From: Magicicada septendecula
Taxonomy: Eukaryota > Arthropoda > Insecta > Hemiptera > Cicadidae
Assembly (NCBI GenBank): GCA_034769895.1
Contig: CM068367.1
Coordinates: 127,274,927 to 127,338,926, forward strand
Direction: 5' to 3'
DNA: 64,000 nt
Every line of letters begins with the position of its first letter. The stretch's first letter is position 1. Below the pieces are notes generated by a model. That model had not been told where the DNA came from. It did no database searches and worked only from the letters and a program-made list of their open reading frames with translations. Shown here piece by piece: positions 23,501 through 34,479 of this stretch. A program made the translations under genes and the position numbers.

Positions 23501-26500
23501 ACCCCAACCCTTTCTCTGTGATTAGTCACTTGTCTCTTAAAACATCAGAAGTGATGATCTCCGTCTCTCCGTGCTGACACCATGCTCACTGTGCTTAACG
23601 AGCATTGAATGACAGAATTTACATGCATGGATTCAACTGAGAGCACCTACACTTTGCTGTCCTAGCATACAAAATTACCACAGGGGACAAGCTGTGTACA
23701 TAAAATCTTGTTCTTCTGGATTAAACTATTACTAAAATGAGCATTGATATTTTAAAATCACTTTCAGAGCAACTTACTATAAAACTGCTAACTTTGTAAA
23801 TGTTAAGGTTACTTTAATTATATGTTACTCTAAAAGTATATACCACTATATCAATGGCATTTCATAATATGTCCACACAAGTACAGAGTAAGTTTTGACA
23901 CATTACTCCACAATGTTTCACAAAATTTAACCTGAGGAGCAAGTTTTATGTGCACTACCTTTCACTATTACCATTTTTTAAAACAACGATCATTCTGTGG
24001 AACAACAGTTTAAAAGTACAAACCTCTGTTCCACACAACACAAACATTGCCGTTATATTTCTGAAAACCAACCTGGCACTTTAACACTTCCTACAACAAA
24101 ATAGGCTTCTGTCATTCCATGCTCAAAAAAAAATTAAACAAAACAAAAATGCATATTAGTACATGTTTAATACTTACCTGTGCCAAATTGAACCTGCGCA
24201 ATTAACAGAATAATTAATATATGTTGACTAACAAAGAAGAAGGTATGGTTATGTCATGTAGATGGCTGGCTGATGGAATAATGAAACAGGAAGTAAAAGA
24301 GGCATATGATTTATTGGTTAATGCAGTACTAGCATTTCCATTATGATTGAAACATTAACAACCACAAAACGATAAAGTAATATCTACTTAAATACATGCA
24401 AATCAAATTTCATTTTGAAGACAGAAAATTGTATCTCAAATTCAATGTTTATTAAGTTTCAAAGTTTGAAAGAACAAATAATATTGTGGTCAGTGTTAAT
24501 TTAAAAAAAAGTTGTAAATGTAATAAAGGCACTTTTACTGAAGTCTGGTACATTATAATAAAAATTATGTTATGACAGCATTAAGGACAATAGTTAAAAA
24601 AAAAATGAACGGCACATTTTAGAAACAACTTGTAAATTTGTTAAACTGTATGGTGATGTTTTTTTTGACATTCACTTACCAAATTTACTTACCCAGTCAG
24701 AAATAACAGGCCAATTATATATGAATTATGACACAACCAAATCTTGCCTCTTTGAATTTAATGTATTACCCACTACATTCTCTTACATATGCAAAAAAAA
24801 TTATTAAAAAAATAAAAGAACAAAAAGACTAGAAAATTTCACTACTGCTGTGTATGCTTGGTTACATCAATTTGTTTTACTCAATACGTAGATAAGAAAT
24901 TTCAAAAAAGATAACCGCTTGAGTTATCAACAGTATCTTCTTGTTTTTGTTTCACAATTTCAACTTATCATAACTTTTCAACTATTCTTTTTTATAACAT
25001 GAGCAAAAACAATTTTTTTACTCCTTTTTTTGTATAATATTAAGTTATTCAAGAAGAGTGAAAAACTGATAAAATAAAAACATTTTGTAAGAGAAAGTCA
25101 GTATTAACATATTTAAGTACTACCTTCAAAAATATAACTCAAATGGAACAAGAAAATTTTTAAAAATCAACACAAATAATATATACAATATATACAATTC
25201 AAAAAAACAGAAAGAAAACTTCACAAATGTAAAACATCTACAAAAATTGTGAACAAAGAAAGATATTATTCTGTTTTTCACAGTGATTCAATTTATTTTC
25301 TCACACCAATACAGTTATTTATTCTGATTCCAATTATTTATTCTGGAAATGTCTCTAATAGATCTGGTACACTATAGATACAATAAAACTGCACTGTAAG
25401 TTTTTTTCAAATTAAGAGAACACATAATTAACCAAATTTATATTTGGTGCCAGTTAAAAAAATTATTTGAAATTAAATTTTTCTGATTCTTTTACACCAC
25501 AAGTCACTTACCATTTATCATGATTCTAACTCTAAAAAAATTAAAAGTTCTCATGAATCTCCAATCCTGACATGGTAATTTATCACCATGCATATTTTAG
25601 AAGCTGACTGTAAACCAACATCATAAATCAACTAGTGCCTATGATTTGTTTAGCAGATTTGGTCTCATGATGTTGAGCGGATACAAAGCTAAATGCAGAT
25701 TTCCATTTTCACTCAAAAACCAAGACATCCACGGTACAGAAATTTGGATTCTAATGATTCAATTCTTACATTGTTTATGAATCTCTGGAAGGCAGTTAAT
25801 TATCTCTTCTCATCTACATGAGATATCCTGTATCCTCGTTTACATACAAAAAGTGGAGGTAACAGAATATTCCTTTAACAGTTTCTGTTGAATAACAGTC
25901 TTTTATGTCTATATTCCAGCGACTTCTAATATCTTTTAATCCACATAAATTGTCTGTCATATTTGCCTTTTGGATGAGAAAATGTTGATGCTTACATTAA
26001 AATCAAGTGACAAATTTTGTTAACTATTTAAATGTGAAAAAATAACTTGTCAAATATTAAGATGTTATCCACTTCACAGTGTAGACACAAAGTACTCCAC
26101 GTACATGACTGCCACAAGGCTAACGTCAGGTTATCAATTTAAATTTTATTCGTCAGGTTATCAATTTACATTTTATTAACATTTATGACATGCTATCAAG
26201 TGTTTATTTACAATGGTCAAGTTTTTATCTGGCAATTAATGAATCATATTGTATAATGTTTCAGATGTGTATCATTATGCCAGAGTTTCTGATGGTTAAT
26301 GGATGCATTAACAGTTTCTTGCTACTGTTGTTAAACCATATTAATTAAATTACAAGGTTACATTAGTTCTGTGGTAGATGAAACGGAAATGCATGTATGG
26401 TTTACACACCTTGCAAGTTATTGTTAGGGATGGCAAAATGTATCACAGTCTAGTAAAATTTATGTGGAGTTTGTTATTTTAATGATGTAATTATTAACTG

Positions 26501-29500
26501 TCAAAAACAGCAACTTGCTTCACACTTGACACAGTGTTCATGTGTTTCAATCAGTTTACTGCAGTTGGGTAAAACTTGAAATTGTGAAGACACCAAAAGT
26601 CCACACACAGCATGAAGCAACTCTTGGTTTGTAATCAACATAGTTAGAAAAAATTAAATACATTGGATTAGTGTTCATTCTAAACATAATCTGATGACAC
26701 TGTAAAGTCACACCAAATTTAATTATGCTTCTACGCTTTGTATCTACACATGGTACATTATAAAACGAAAATAAAATTCAAAGAAAAACTAAAATACAGA
26801 ACAAAGGAAGGAAGAAAAAAAATACTACAAGAGATAAATGTACTACAACTGTACTAACGTGGGACAAAATATGGGAATGTTAAAGACGAACTTGTAAATT
26901 TTATGCAAATGGAGGGAAACACCGTTATTTATAGTACAGATAACTTAGTACTAAACACATTTAAAGCAGTTGATAGATGCAGTATTACACTACATACTGT
27001 ACCAAATTAGGCTAAGCTTGTGTAATTCACAAACTATGTGTGAGTTTTTCTAATTTTCAAAATTTTCATAGCCATTGAATGTTAATCTCATGACACAGTT
27101 TTCATGCAATATTGGAAATAATTCCGCTCACCACATTACTGATATGATCAAGAAAAAAGGGTCGTGATGTAAGCACCTTTTTCAAAATGCTGGGTTAGTA
27201 GCCAAAACAGTATTTTCACGATAGGAAAAATGATTTACATTCATGGAAAACCACTTATGAAACCAAAATAAGTGTATAACCAGCAGATCAGCTTATTTCC
27301 ACTAAGATTTAAATCTTCATATTGTGGAAGACTTGATTCAAAGTCACATCTTGTGGCTGCCATCGTCTCTAACTGGAATCAGATGACTAGAGGGGACTGA
27401 CAAAGTAAAATATATACAAAATACACAAATGTTGTCATGAAACGAATTATGTGAGATGTGTATATTATTTCTGAAAATATATATTTGTTGGGCATCAAGG
27501 AAGACTAAAAAGATATAAGATCACCAAAAAAAAATTAGTATTAACAGTATTTCAACCCTACAAAATGGTAATCAGCTCATATCAGCAACAATAATACCAA
27601 TTCCATTTGAGAGAATTAAGACAGTTAATATATATCAACTATTGTTCTAAATAGAAAATATAATGACATATTTATTTTTATAAACTGTCAATCTGTGTAG
27701 GGGCAGTGTACTTTTTCACTCCCATACTTCAAGTTGCAGTTTTAGCTACGTTTGAGTCCCATTAACTGTAAAAATTATTCAGGACAGTAAATGAAATTTT
27801 TTACACAGCCTTACCAGAACTAATAAGAATGCTCTAGAATTAACCTAAGAAAAAAATTTGTTTCCAAAATTTCTTTTAATGTACAGTTTAAGAAGAATAC
27901 TGATAGTTCTTGTTCACTTCATACGTATAATGTTAATAATTATTCACAAAAAATTTGAAGTCACAATGTCCACTTATTTCAGGCATCATCTCAGGGTGAC
28001 ACAGATGAAGTTTTATAGGGCGATGGATTAGAGTCGTAAGCTTCTAAGGAGAGAGATTTTGGGCTGATGGAATCCTCAGAACTGATAATATAAGACAAGT
28101 ATTACAAGTAAAATTAATAATGGAAAAAAGCAGTATGGTACAAAGAAAGATAGAAGTAGTGTGTTGTGTGCAAGTTTCTAGACACAATACTGAGGAAAAG
28201 CTATGGTGTACAGGGTGCAGTTGGAAAGATGAAGTATTGGGAGACCAAAAGTACAAAACAAGTAGTAGTGACTAATCCTAGAAAGTTAGAAGAAGAAAAA
28301 TAATGCGACTTGAAAATTTTGTGAAATGTCATTATACACATGGATTTGATCAGAATTATCAATACTGTTCTGAAATAATACAAAAATAATTCTAATGCAT
28401 CTTATTATAATTGTTCCCGACAGATCGAATAACAATTTCAGAAACTTAGTACTTACAGTTATTAAGTAATAGTTTCCTAAGGTTTAAAAGAACTCGGTGT
28501 ATTCTAAAGATTCTGCATGTTCAACAGAAAAGTTTTAAATTTTAGATTAAGGATTAAAAGTAACATTTTTCATCACGATGATCAAAAGAAAGAACATGCT
28601 CTTTAATATGTATAATGCACCTTTTTTTTTACTTCTATACCTTTTTTCGCTACCTTCCCTTGTAGTGTATTGTATATATGTTTACAGCTTCTCTCACAAG
28701 TAATGGGACTTAAGTTTAATGCTGGCTGCGAATGGCTATATGAGATATGTATACTGTGCCACCTTCATTGTGGTACCATTTGTGAAGAGAGAATGGCTGT
28801 ATTAATGTTATTTCATTTAATGAATCCTAAACACTGTGAACCTATGTATACAGCCATGGAAAAAATTGTCCTCTCACAACTAAATAATGAAATGACTCCT
28901 GAAATTTCTTTGAAAACCTAGTTCAGATGGGACAGTGTCTTCTCATTTATTTATTTATTTTATTTTTTTTAAACCAGTATGAAACTAAATTCAATTGATA
29001 GTCTTCTCTCCATTGTTAAATTTAATCCTGATTTACGTAAAGCCTTGGCATATAGTCCCATGTGTGCACAGTGTCTTCCATTGGTTCCAACACATTCAGA
29101 TATTAGTGTTCAGGTAATGTGTGAAGTTTCTGAATCCTGAGATTTCCAAGTCACAAGTTGACAACATAACAATGAGATAACCTAGTTTGGGAAATCAACT
29201 TATGCTGTTTGAATAAAAGTCTGACAATTACAACCATACTAATGTCGTTCGAGAAAATGAATTTCCACAAAATGAATTTACTTAAAAAATAAGGACACAA
29301 CTATTTTGTAACTGTGAATCAGGCACCACTATTAACTGGACAACAGTGATGTGAGAAAACAAATTGAAATACACTACAAAGAAATAGATTGTCTTGTCAT
29401 TTCTCAATGGATGAAATCGTGCTGGATTACCTCAGCGCAGACAGAATTTGTGAACACCATCGCTTCCATGCTTGGAGTGGTAGTTTCTTCACATTTCTTT

Positions 29501-31003
29501 TTGTCCTCTTCAGAAATTGCTTTAATGATCCAGATGACATGTATTCTGTTATGAAGATTACCTAAAAGACAATTTAAAAGTATTATTATTTACATTCTAT
29601 TACTGAATGGCTTTCCATGATAAAAATACTTTATTACTGTTACATAAACATAAACTTTCTGTGCATTGTAAACGTTTGTCAGTAAATATGATTTCATAAC
29701 AGCCTCTTTCCATTAGAGATTACAAATTTTAATTCAGATCTGATAATATTCAGACCCAATCGTTTTAAAATGTATGTTCTAGTTAGTTAAACATTCTCAA
29801 GTTTAACTATGTTAGTGAAGAATGATTTTATGTACATGGCGTACATGTCTACATTATCCTTATTTCAATTTAGAACATCAGTCAAGTACACTTCAGCATT
29901 TTCACTCAAATGTTTCCACACACATGTGCGCGTGTGCCAAATCTGTTTTTTCTTTTTACATTCCTAACCTTCCTGGTAATCCTTCACTGCATTCTGAAAT
30001 GTACAAAATGACAACCTACTAATATTATAAAGTATAAATTATTAAATCTTTGTTTATGCACCATCTGTATCTTTTAATTACAAAAGAAAAGAAAAATAAA
30101 CAAGCAAAGACAATCAGCTACTTGCTCCTGAATATCATGTGGTAATAGCCTCATAATATCAGTCTTAATATGAATTGTGTTACAAGTACCTCATATTCAA
30201 ATCTTACTTCATCACCATATAATTATTCTATGAAGTACATTTCATCATATAATTCATCATGATTATTTTAATTTGTCTAGATTTACCTCAGTCAACTAAG
30301 TTATTCAATTGAATCTGATGTCACACAAACACATGTGCACTACACAACAGTGGGGAATATATTTATAATGTAATAGAATGGCATATCAAACAGTAAGAAA
30401 ATTAACATTTTTTCAAGTTCTACGTACTACAGTACAATGATTCTAAACATATATACACAATTCAAATGCTAATGTAAAAATAAAGATCACAACTAGAGGA
30501 AAAGTGGCTAAGTTAACCTCGGTTGCTGCTCAGGAAATACAATAAAAGACAACATTGATGCAAATGAAAAAGACCTGGAATTGAGATTGCTGACAACAAA
30601 GTAAACCACACATTCACTTGGAGATACTGACAGCCAATACTTACAATGTAGTAGCCTTACCTAGGTGGAACAGAACAATGGATAGATGCATGAAGAGTAG
30701 TCAAATACATGTAAGGAGATTTCTTGAATCATAACATACAATAATAGCTTATGTTTTTTAAGTTACGTTCCTACATACCCTAGGTTTATCATTGTGCGTA
30801 TCTGTCCAATATCTGTGGAATTTGACAATGTTTGGATGCTCCAGCTGAGTCAGGTTCTCGAACACTTGTTGAATCTTTTCTTCCTGTGCCTTGAAGTTTT
30901 TCCGTTCCGAAAACTGCACTTCGTTCCAGACCACTTCAACACCCTCTTCGGTATCCATCGCAAGATATGCACTATCGATTCCCGGTACATCCCTCTGCTC
31001 CAC
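15460..31003 (-). CDS. NRBP1: NRBP1/Madm pseudokinase gene (5'-incomplete), span of visible coding exons
   Basis: Orthologue of mammalian NRBP1 and Drosophila Madm, recognised from the near-identical VPGIDSAYLAMDTEEGVEVV segment and collinear exons. The nine main exons join in frame to 480 residues plus stop. The kinase-like fold (about residues 1-275) lacks catalytic residues: the beta-3 lysine position reads VVWNEV, the HRD position reads HGN in IIHGNLTCD, and the DFG position reads IGS. It is therefore a scaffold, not an enzyme. In the family it is a cytoplasmic adaptor that binds TSC22/Bunched and MLF1 proteins, works in growth and ER-Golgi trafficking, and serves as an Elongin-BC ubiquitin-ligase receptor. 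The C-terminal part includes KLEKFVEDVK, PEPVDVEARRVVNMMC and a helix-rich tail. The acidic N-terminus (about 60-100 residues in homologues) was not found within the window. Introns carry several transposons. Confidence 0.95.
15685..16170 (-). mobile_element. Jockey-like LINE reverse-transcriptase relic in NRBP intron
   Basis: The minus strand reads CTIVDSSLFGKEPFCWCPSG, then QGSILGFMLFSVYDIDLPKL and LTMFTNKHD. This is a decayed form of the RT signature GVPQGSVLGPLLFNIYxNDLPK followed by the FADD box. Stops and a damaged catalytic box show an old copy. It lies in the same orientation as the gene, between exons h and the terminal exon, and stands out by its higher G+C. Confidence 0.6.
16822..16941 (-). 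CDS. NRBP1: NRBP exon h: C-terminal helical segment
   Basis: 40 codons in phase 0: MTILLRMDDKMNRQLTCLVS, then EIDTSLVLAQELVYFGFINE. It matches the conserved LL-DDKxNRxLxC and ELV-LGFI motifs. The acceptor is TATGTTGCAG and the donor is GAG|GTAAGT. Confidence 0.96.
16960..17053. repeat. compound TA/CA microsatellite
   Basis: Two near-identical 50-bp units (AGACATCATATATACATATA plus an ACACAC run and TATATACAT) in tandem, followed by (TA)n. It lies immediately beside the foldback repeat. Confidence 0.85.
17095..17467. repeat. perfect 99-bp inverted repeat with 175-bp loop (foldback element)
   Basis: The left arm 17,095-17,193 and right arm 17,369-17,467 are exact reverse complements by eye. 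Each contains CTTTAGGGACATGTTTCGGG and CTTCAACCTTCGCCAT. The loop is GT-rich with no transposase. It sits in the NRBP intron between exons g and h and is flanked on both sides by TA microsatellite. It may be a foldback or MITE-type element; no family was recognised. Confidence 0.95.
17468..17536. repeat. (TA)n microsatellite
   Basis: TA array abutting the right arm of the inverted repeat. Confidence 0.9.
17699..17885 (-). CDS. NRBP1: NRBP exon g: proline-rich and PEPVD segment
   Basis: 187 nt encoding FGIYPLTAYRARQPPPPRPR, then SVTPEPVDVEARRVVNMMCN and PKDQSCELM. The first base completes the Lys codon of exon f. The acceptor TAATGTTAAG is weak; the donor is ATG|GTAACA. The proline-rich stretch is a potential SH3/WW ligand (inference). 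Confidence 0.94.
18008..18170 (-). CDS. NRBP1: NRBP exon f: linker to C-terminal part
   Basis: 163 nt encoding ANTMAESITDEVVQRLYGPD, then VVVAEICHPDRPGVQMKMCD and VPVTEKLEKFVEDVK. The acceptor is an 8-T tract plus CAG, and the donor is AA|GTAAGT. The KLEKFVEDVK end is conserved in insect and vertebrate NRBP. Confidence 0.95.
18322..20569 (+). mobile_element. LTR retrotransposon fossil (Ty3/gypsy-like), internally deleted
   Basis: A broken element in the NRBP intron between exons e and f, opposite to the gene. Visible parts are a gag-like region, a CCHC zinc knuckle (KCYNCGKSG), an aspartic protease core (ADTGATVN) and a single terminal repeat at 20,113-20,569. That repeat starts TGTAACGATG, ends GTTGTAACA and still shows a TATA box with an initiator-like TCAGTCAGTTACAG. 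Reverse transcriptase and integrase are missing. The left end is approximate; only a short TGTAACGATG match marks it. Gag has many breaks (of the order of ten), so the copy looks old. Family assignment rests on the gag-protease arrangement and is tentative. Confidence 0.7.
20113..20569 (+). repeat. long terminal repeat of the fossil element
   Basis: A 457-bp block with TG...CA ends that directly follows the internal region. It holds a TATA-like CTATAAAAG at about 20,278 and an ATTAAAG-type signal near its end. No partner LTR of full length was found on the left. Confidence 0.65.
20570..21068. other. intronic sequence, nothing recognised
   Basis: Intron between the LTR fossil and NRBP exon e. 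Slightly purine-rich on the plus strand, with no coding similarity. Confidence 0.4.
21069..21356 (-). CDS. NRBP1: NRBP exon e: C-lobe of the pseudokinase
   Basis: 288 nt from ASVSPAIDIYSFGMCALEMA through LDDPQQKDFIRKCLAHEPSA to LLAAHTLVNST. It includes the DIYSFGMCALEM helix F motif and the HPVLFEVHSLKLLAAH end of the domain that is diagnostic for NRBP. The acceptor is TTTGTTTTCAG and the donor is ACAG|GTAATA. Split codons join cleanly with exons d and f. Confidence 0.97.
21931..21951 (-). CDS. NRBP1: NRBP candidate 21-nt microexon
   Basis: 21 nt flanked by a pyrimidine-rich acceptor (TTTTCTGTGTTTAG) and the donor GCAG|GTAATC. It is in phase 1 at both ends and would insert GMNHTDA between APEYG and ASVSPAIDIYSFG. 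It keeps the frame alone or together with the 9-nt microexon. Confidence 0.6.
22169..22177 (-). CDS. NRBP1: NRBP candidate 9-nt microexon
   Basis: GTTTTGCAG lies between TTTTATTTTACAG and GTAAGTTATT. Phase 1 on both sides; inclusion adds Gly-Phe-Ala after APEYG without shifting frame. An alternative reading is a tandem acceptor: the second CAG directly before GTAAGT would make a zero-length recursive splice site. Not confirmed by transcripts. Confidence 0.6.
22907..22990 (-). CDS. NRBP1: NRBP exon d: activation-segment region
   Basis: 84 nt encoding VAPDTIHHHVKTCRENMKN, then MHFIAPEYG, ending on the first base of a Gly or Ala codon (phase 1). The donor is GGAG|GTGAGT. The APEYG motif corresponds to the APE motif of kinases. 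Confidence 0.96.
23380..23474 (-). CDS. NRBP1: NRBP exon c: catalytic-loop region of the pseudokinase
   Basis: 95 nt encoding YLHSCSPPIIHGNLTCD, then TIFIQHNGLVKIGS, with split codons at both ends. HGN replaces HRD, and the final KIGS lies where kinases have DFG. The acceptor is TTTTTCCAG and the donor is CAG|GTAAAG. Confidence 0.97.
23475..29430 (-). other. 5.9-kb NRBP intron, AT-rich
   Basis: No transposase or reverse transcriptase motif was seen. It holds a 29-bp tandem duplication near 26,122-26,178 (TCAGGTTATCAATTTA twice), the candidate 16-nt cryptic exon at 24,178, and an open frame of 83 codons at 28,670-28,921 (plus strand) without recognisable similarity. Confidence 0.5.
24178..24193 (-). 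other. candidate 16-nt cryptic or poison microexon in the 5.9-kb NRBP intron
   Basis: On the minus strand GTTCAATTTGGCACAG sits between an acceptor ending TTGCGCAG and a strong donor GTAAGTATT. Inclusion would add 16 nt and shift the frame, so if used it would down-regulate the transcript. It may equally be chance. Confidence 0.25.
29431..29561 (-). CDS. NRBP1: NRBP exon b: pseudokinase middle
   Basis: 131 nt reading VIFITEYMSSGSLKQFLKRT, then KRNVKKLPLQAWKRWCSQIL and SALS. The last codon is split (AG|T). The acceptor is TTTTAG after an AT-rich intron and the donor is GAG|GTAATC. It matches the hinge and helix D/E segment of NRBP proteins. Confidence 0.96.
29562..30778 (-). other. 1.2-kb NRBP intron
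   Basis: AT-rich. A pyrimidine tract plus CTAG|GTAAGG near 30,660 on the minus strand resembles a recursive splice site, but an intron this short has little need for one. Confidence 0.4.
30779..31003 (-). CDS. NRBP1: NRBP exon a: start of pseudokinase domain
   Basis: 75 codons in phase 0 from VEQRDVPGIDSAYLAMDTEE to YWTDTHNDKPR. The acceptor is TTTTAATTTTCAG and the donor is AGG|GTATGT. It covers the N-lobe, including the lost VAIK lysine (VVWNEV) and the LEHPNIVKFHRYW helix. The first visible residue follows the usual KRREE end of the missing upstream exon, so the ATG of the gene is not here; the internal ATG codons are not starts. Confidence 0.96.
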
Positions 31004-31289
31004 CTGAAAATTAAAATTAATTTTATTAAGCCGAAGTTTACAAAGCTAATCTTTCCTTTCTACAAACTATAATAAAAACTCCTAAAATGAGCTGACACTT
31101 ATCACATCGGAGTATACAAAACTTACATTTTTAGTATTCTTACTATTTACATATATCAAGAATTTTCTATAATACAGACAATAATAATAATAAAAATAAT
31201 TTTTTTCTTACAACGCTGTTATTACAATAACTTGTTTGTAATTACACATTACAAAATTATACTATCTGATGTAAACTTAACAGATTTAT

Positions 31290-31505
31290 AAACAGAATTA
31301 TCACTGTTGACACCACTATAGAAAAATTATTCCAATTAGCTGTTTCAAGCTTCTCAGCTCATCGTCAGATCGGAAATAACCGATCAAGATCTGACGATGT
31401 GCTGAGAAGCTTGAAAGCGCTAATCGGAATAATTTTTCTATATCGGTGTGTAACAGTGTTAATTCTGTTTGTGATTATAATCACTAACACAACTTTCTTA
31501 ATTAA
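31290..31505. mobile_element. palindromic MITE, copy 1
   Basis: Imperfect inverted arms begin AAACAGAATTATCACTGTT and end AACAGTGTTAATTCTGTTT (to 31,470). The inner arms read AAGCTTCTCAGCTCATCGTC and its complement. The following 35 bp (GTGATTATAATCACTAACAC...) are also shared with copy 2 at 53,356. There is no coding capacity. Confidence 0.88.
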
Positions 31506-32299
31506 CAGATTTATGTTCTGCAAAATCATGGACTAATTATATATAAAAAAATAAGCAATTTAAATTTTTATTATTGTACTGTTTGTTTAGAAAACCACAT
31601 CTTCTGAGAGTTACTATAATTTTAAATAAATAGTCATCAAAATATGTTATTTGATCTCTAAATTATGAGTTCTCATTACTTTGAATATTTTGAAAGTGAT
31701 ATTTCTTATTTAGTTTCAGACAATGTTCTTGATTAACCATTTCTGTTTTGGGCAATTTTCTTGATTTCTTGCAACACATTTTATTGAAGCTAGGATATTC
31801 ATTACATTCTTTACATTCAAAATATGGGATTTGTTTTTATTTTCCAAATTTTGTCAAAAAGTATGTTCCCATGTTGTAAGAGGCTACTACCGAGTCAAAT
31901 ACTAGGCTAAGATGATTTTTGGGTACAACTAAGAAGTTTTTATTTGTTATTATCTTTATCTTCTTTTTTTATTTTCAGCTGTAGGTCTCTTTTTAATCTA
32001 CCTAGTAAGTTTCTGGTTATTTTATATTCAACCTTACCGACAGATTTTATTTTTATGAATAATAAAACACATAAACAAATAAATGTAACTGAAGAATAAA
32101 TTTCTTGTTAACAAAAATATATTTTATTTTAAATTAGGCCTATACTGTTTTATGCAGCACTTCAATTGTTTATATTAAACTGTCCATGATATCCAACCTC
32201 TACTGTTATGAAGTAACAGAGAAATAAACTGATAAAACACTAAAAAGAAATTCAGCGTAATAAACAATGTACAGTGAAAACACAACTCACACCTTGATT
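31506..32299. other. AT-rich stretch, nothing recognised
   Basis: Upstream of the visible NRBP exons on the minus strand. No exon with the expected NRBP N-terminus was found here. Confidence 0.4.
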
Positions 32300-33081
32300 G
32301 AATATTCAATGAAAATGAGACACAAAGAAGAGCTACAAATATTAATCTGAATTTAAAAATTAAATAAACTCAATAAATGGGGTCTAAACATAAACACTAC
32401 TAAAACAGAATATCTGAAAATTGGAGACATGCAAGAAGAAGACCCAGATCTACAAATCCATAGAATCGCAAAGTGTAGCGAATTCAAATATTTGGGAAGC
32501 ATTATTTCAGAAGATGGAACAACAAAGAATGACATCAAAAATATGATACAACAGGGAAAAAGGCTATTCGTTTACTAAACTCGTTACTTTGGTCGAACAA
32601 AATGAAACTTCAAACTAAACTGACAATCTACACAACTATTGTGGAGCCCATTTTAACTTATGGGTGTGAATGTTGGCAACTTTCAGATAAAGAGAAAAAG
32701 ATGATAGAAACTGTGGAAATGGACTTCTTAAGAAGAGCGTGTAATATTTCTAGAATGCAACATGTTAGAAACGAAGATATAAGAAGGAAGACGGGGGGCA
32801 TATTTACAACAGCAGAAAGAATAGAATCCAGACAGTTGCTATGGTATGGTCACGTAATGAAGATGGAGGAAAAGCGATGGCCAAAGAAAGCATTGACTTA
32901 CACACCACAAAACAGGAGAAGAAAAGGAAGACTGACAACACAATGGAGAACAGGAATTAGGAGAAGCATGAGAAATCGAGCTATTGAAGACGATTACTGG
33001 AAAGATAGGGAGAAATGGCGATCGAAATGCAGGATGCGGCACAGACTGTAGGACCCCTGCTAATAATAATAATAATAATAA
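32300..33081 (+). mobile_element. RTE-like LINE, 5'-truncated, with (TAA)7 tail
   Basis: The plus strand encodes the C-terminal part of an endonuclease-reverse transcriptase. It reads LNKWGLNINTTKTEYLKIG, CSEFKYLGSIISEDGTTKND, IVEPILTYGCECW, LWYGHVMKMEEKRWPKKAL and DREKWRSK. One reading-frame slip lies near 32,550-32,560; after it the frame is open for 149 codons to a stop at 33,051. The copy ends in (TAA)7 at 33,061-33,081, the kind of simple-repeat tail made by target-primed reverse transcription. It is the best preserved LINE in the window. Confidence 0.85.
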
Positions 33082-33500
33082 ACTCAATGAAATGGCTCAG
33101 TGGAGAATGCATAATGAAACTAGGTTGCCACTAAAAGCATGAAGATATAAAATAAAAGGAAGAAGACATCTAGATAGGCAAAGGAAAAGACAAGCAACGA
33201 AAGGTGTCCAATACATGGAATGGACATATTTATGAGAAACACTGACAATGATATACAGAAGTATGTGAAAAGGTATATGTATACAGGTAATTGATGAATG
33301 TGTCATGTCAAGAAATGTATACGAACAGAAACAGAGAACAGTTAATATGGAAAGGACAAGTGGAATACAAGCTTGAGCTTGACGGAACGGAATGAAAAGA
33401 TGGAATGACACAAGACGACTGCGAGAGATTATCAGACAATGTAAGTGCTAAACGAAAGATGAGTAAATAATGGATGACAAATTGCAAGTCATTTTAAAAT
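33082..33500 (+). other. possible second decayed LINE tail
   Basis: Weak resemblance to the same C-terminal pattern (LPLKA...KGRRHLDRQRKR). The frame is heavily broken, so this is a suggestion only. Confidence 0.25.
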
Positions 33501-33503
33501 AAT

Positions 33504-33504
<1 letters not shown>

Positions 33505-33579
<75 letters not shown>
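33505..33579. repeat. (CA)37 microsatellite
   Basis: Uninterrupted CA array. Confidence 0.98.
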
Positions 33580-34479
33580 CATAAACTATTATATTTTAAA
33601 TTAGATTACAAAATGTCCACCATTAAATCGTTTCTGTTTAAAAGGATTTATGACTGAAAAATTATCTTCAGTGTGCATAACATAAAACTGTTTTTTTTTT
33701 ATCATTTCAACAAATGTGAGTCTGCTACATCACATGATTCACTTTAATGTACCAATGCTTCATCGCTTCACTGCAGATAAAGCCACTTTGTATTACGTTT
33801 TTCTCATTAACTATTAATTAACATATCCAAATAATATTTATTTTATCTTGGCTCTTAAAAAAAAACAGTAATTTCATTCTATTAAAGTGACTTTCAGTTA
33901 TTAAAAAATGTTATCAATATTTTACTCCATACAATAAATACATGTAATACAATGTTATCTGTAATTGGTTTTTATATTATAAAGAATTATCTGAGGTCTA
34001 CCGTATCACTATGAAAAAAATTAAAGGCCTTAATTTGTTTCAGAAGCTATTTAAAGGAATATTTCTTTTCACACAAACGTTTTTACCAAACAGGTTACGG
34101 TTTCCTGCGAACATCTGAATAAAGGAAGAAGAGGAAAAGAGACCAAATGAGTCACCACTGCTACAATTTTATAAACGTACATTCTCTTATTACTTTATCT
34201 TCCTCACTGTTTCAATAATTATTACCCTTTATTTTTCATTACTGTTATTCATATTAATATTAATAATAATACTAATAATATCATTATTATTACTATTTAT
34301 ACTATTCACATCACATTTGTTAATTTTTGAAAGATGCGCACTGCAAAGTAACGGTTTCCCTTTAACATCAAACTTGGGATCGGTAGATAGTCATATCATA
34401 GTCATCAGCTTGTTTGTATAACATTTGTTTAATATTTCTCAAATTTCTTCAGCTATTAAAACCCAAGTCTATGGCGATT
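33580..34479. other. AT-rich stretch with ATT/AAT-rich patches
   Basis: No gene or element was identified. Irregular (TAA/TAT) repeats lie near 34,240-34,310. Confidence 0.4.

Noticed and set aside
30640-30680. Recursive splice site or 16-nt exon in the 1.2-kb NRBP intron
   Set aside because: The match to CTAG|GTAAGG is fair, but the intron is short and the exon would shift the frame; kept only as a note in the intron entry.
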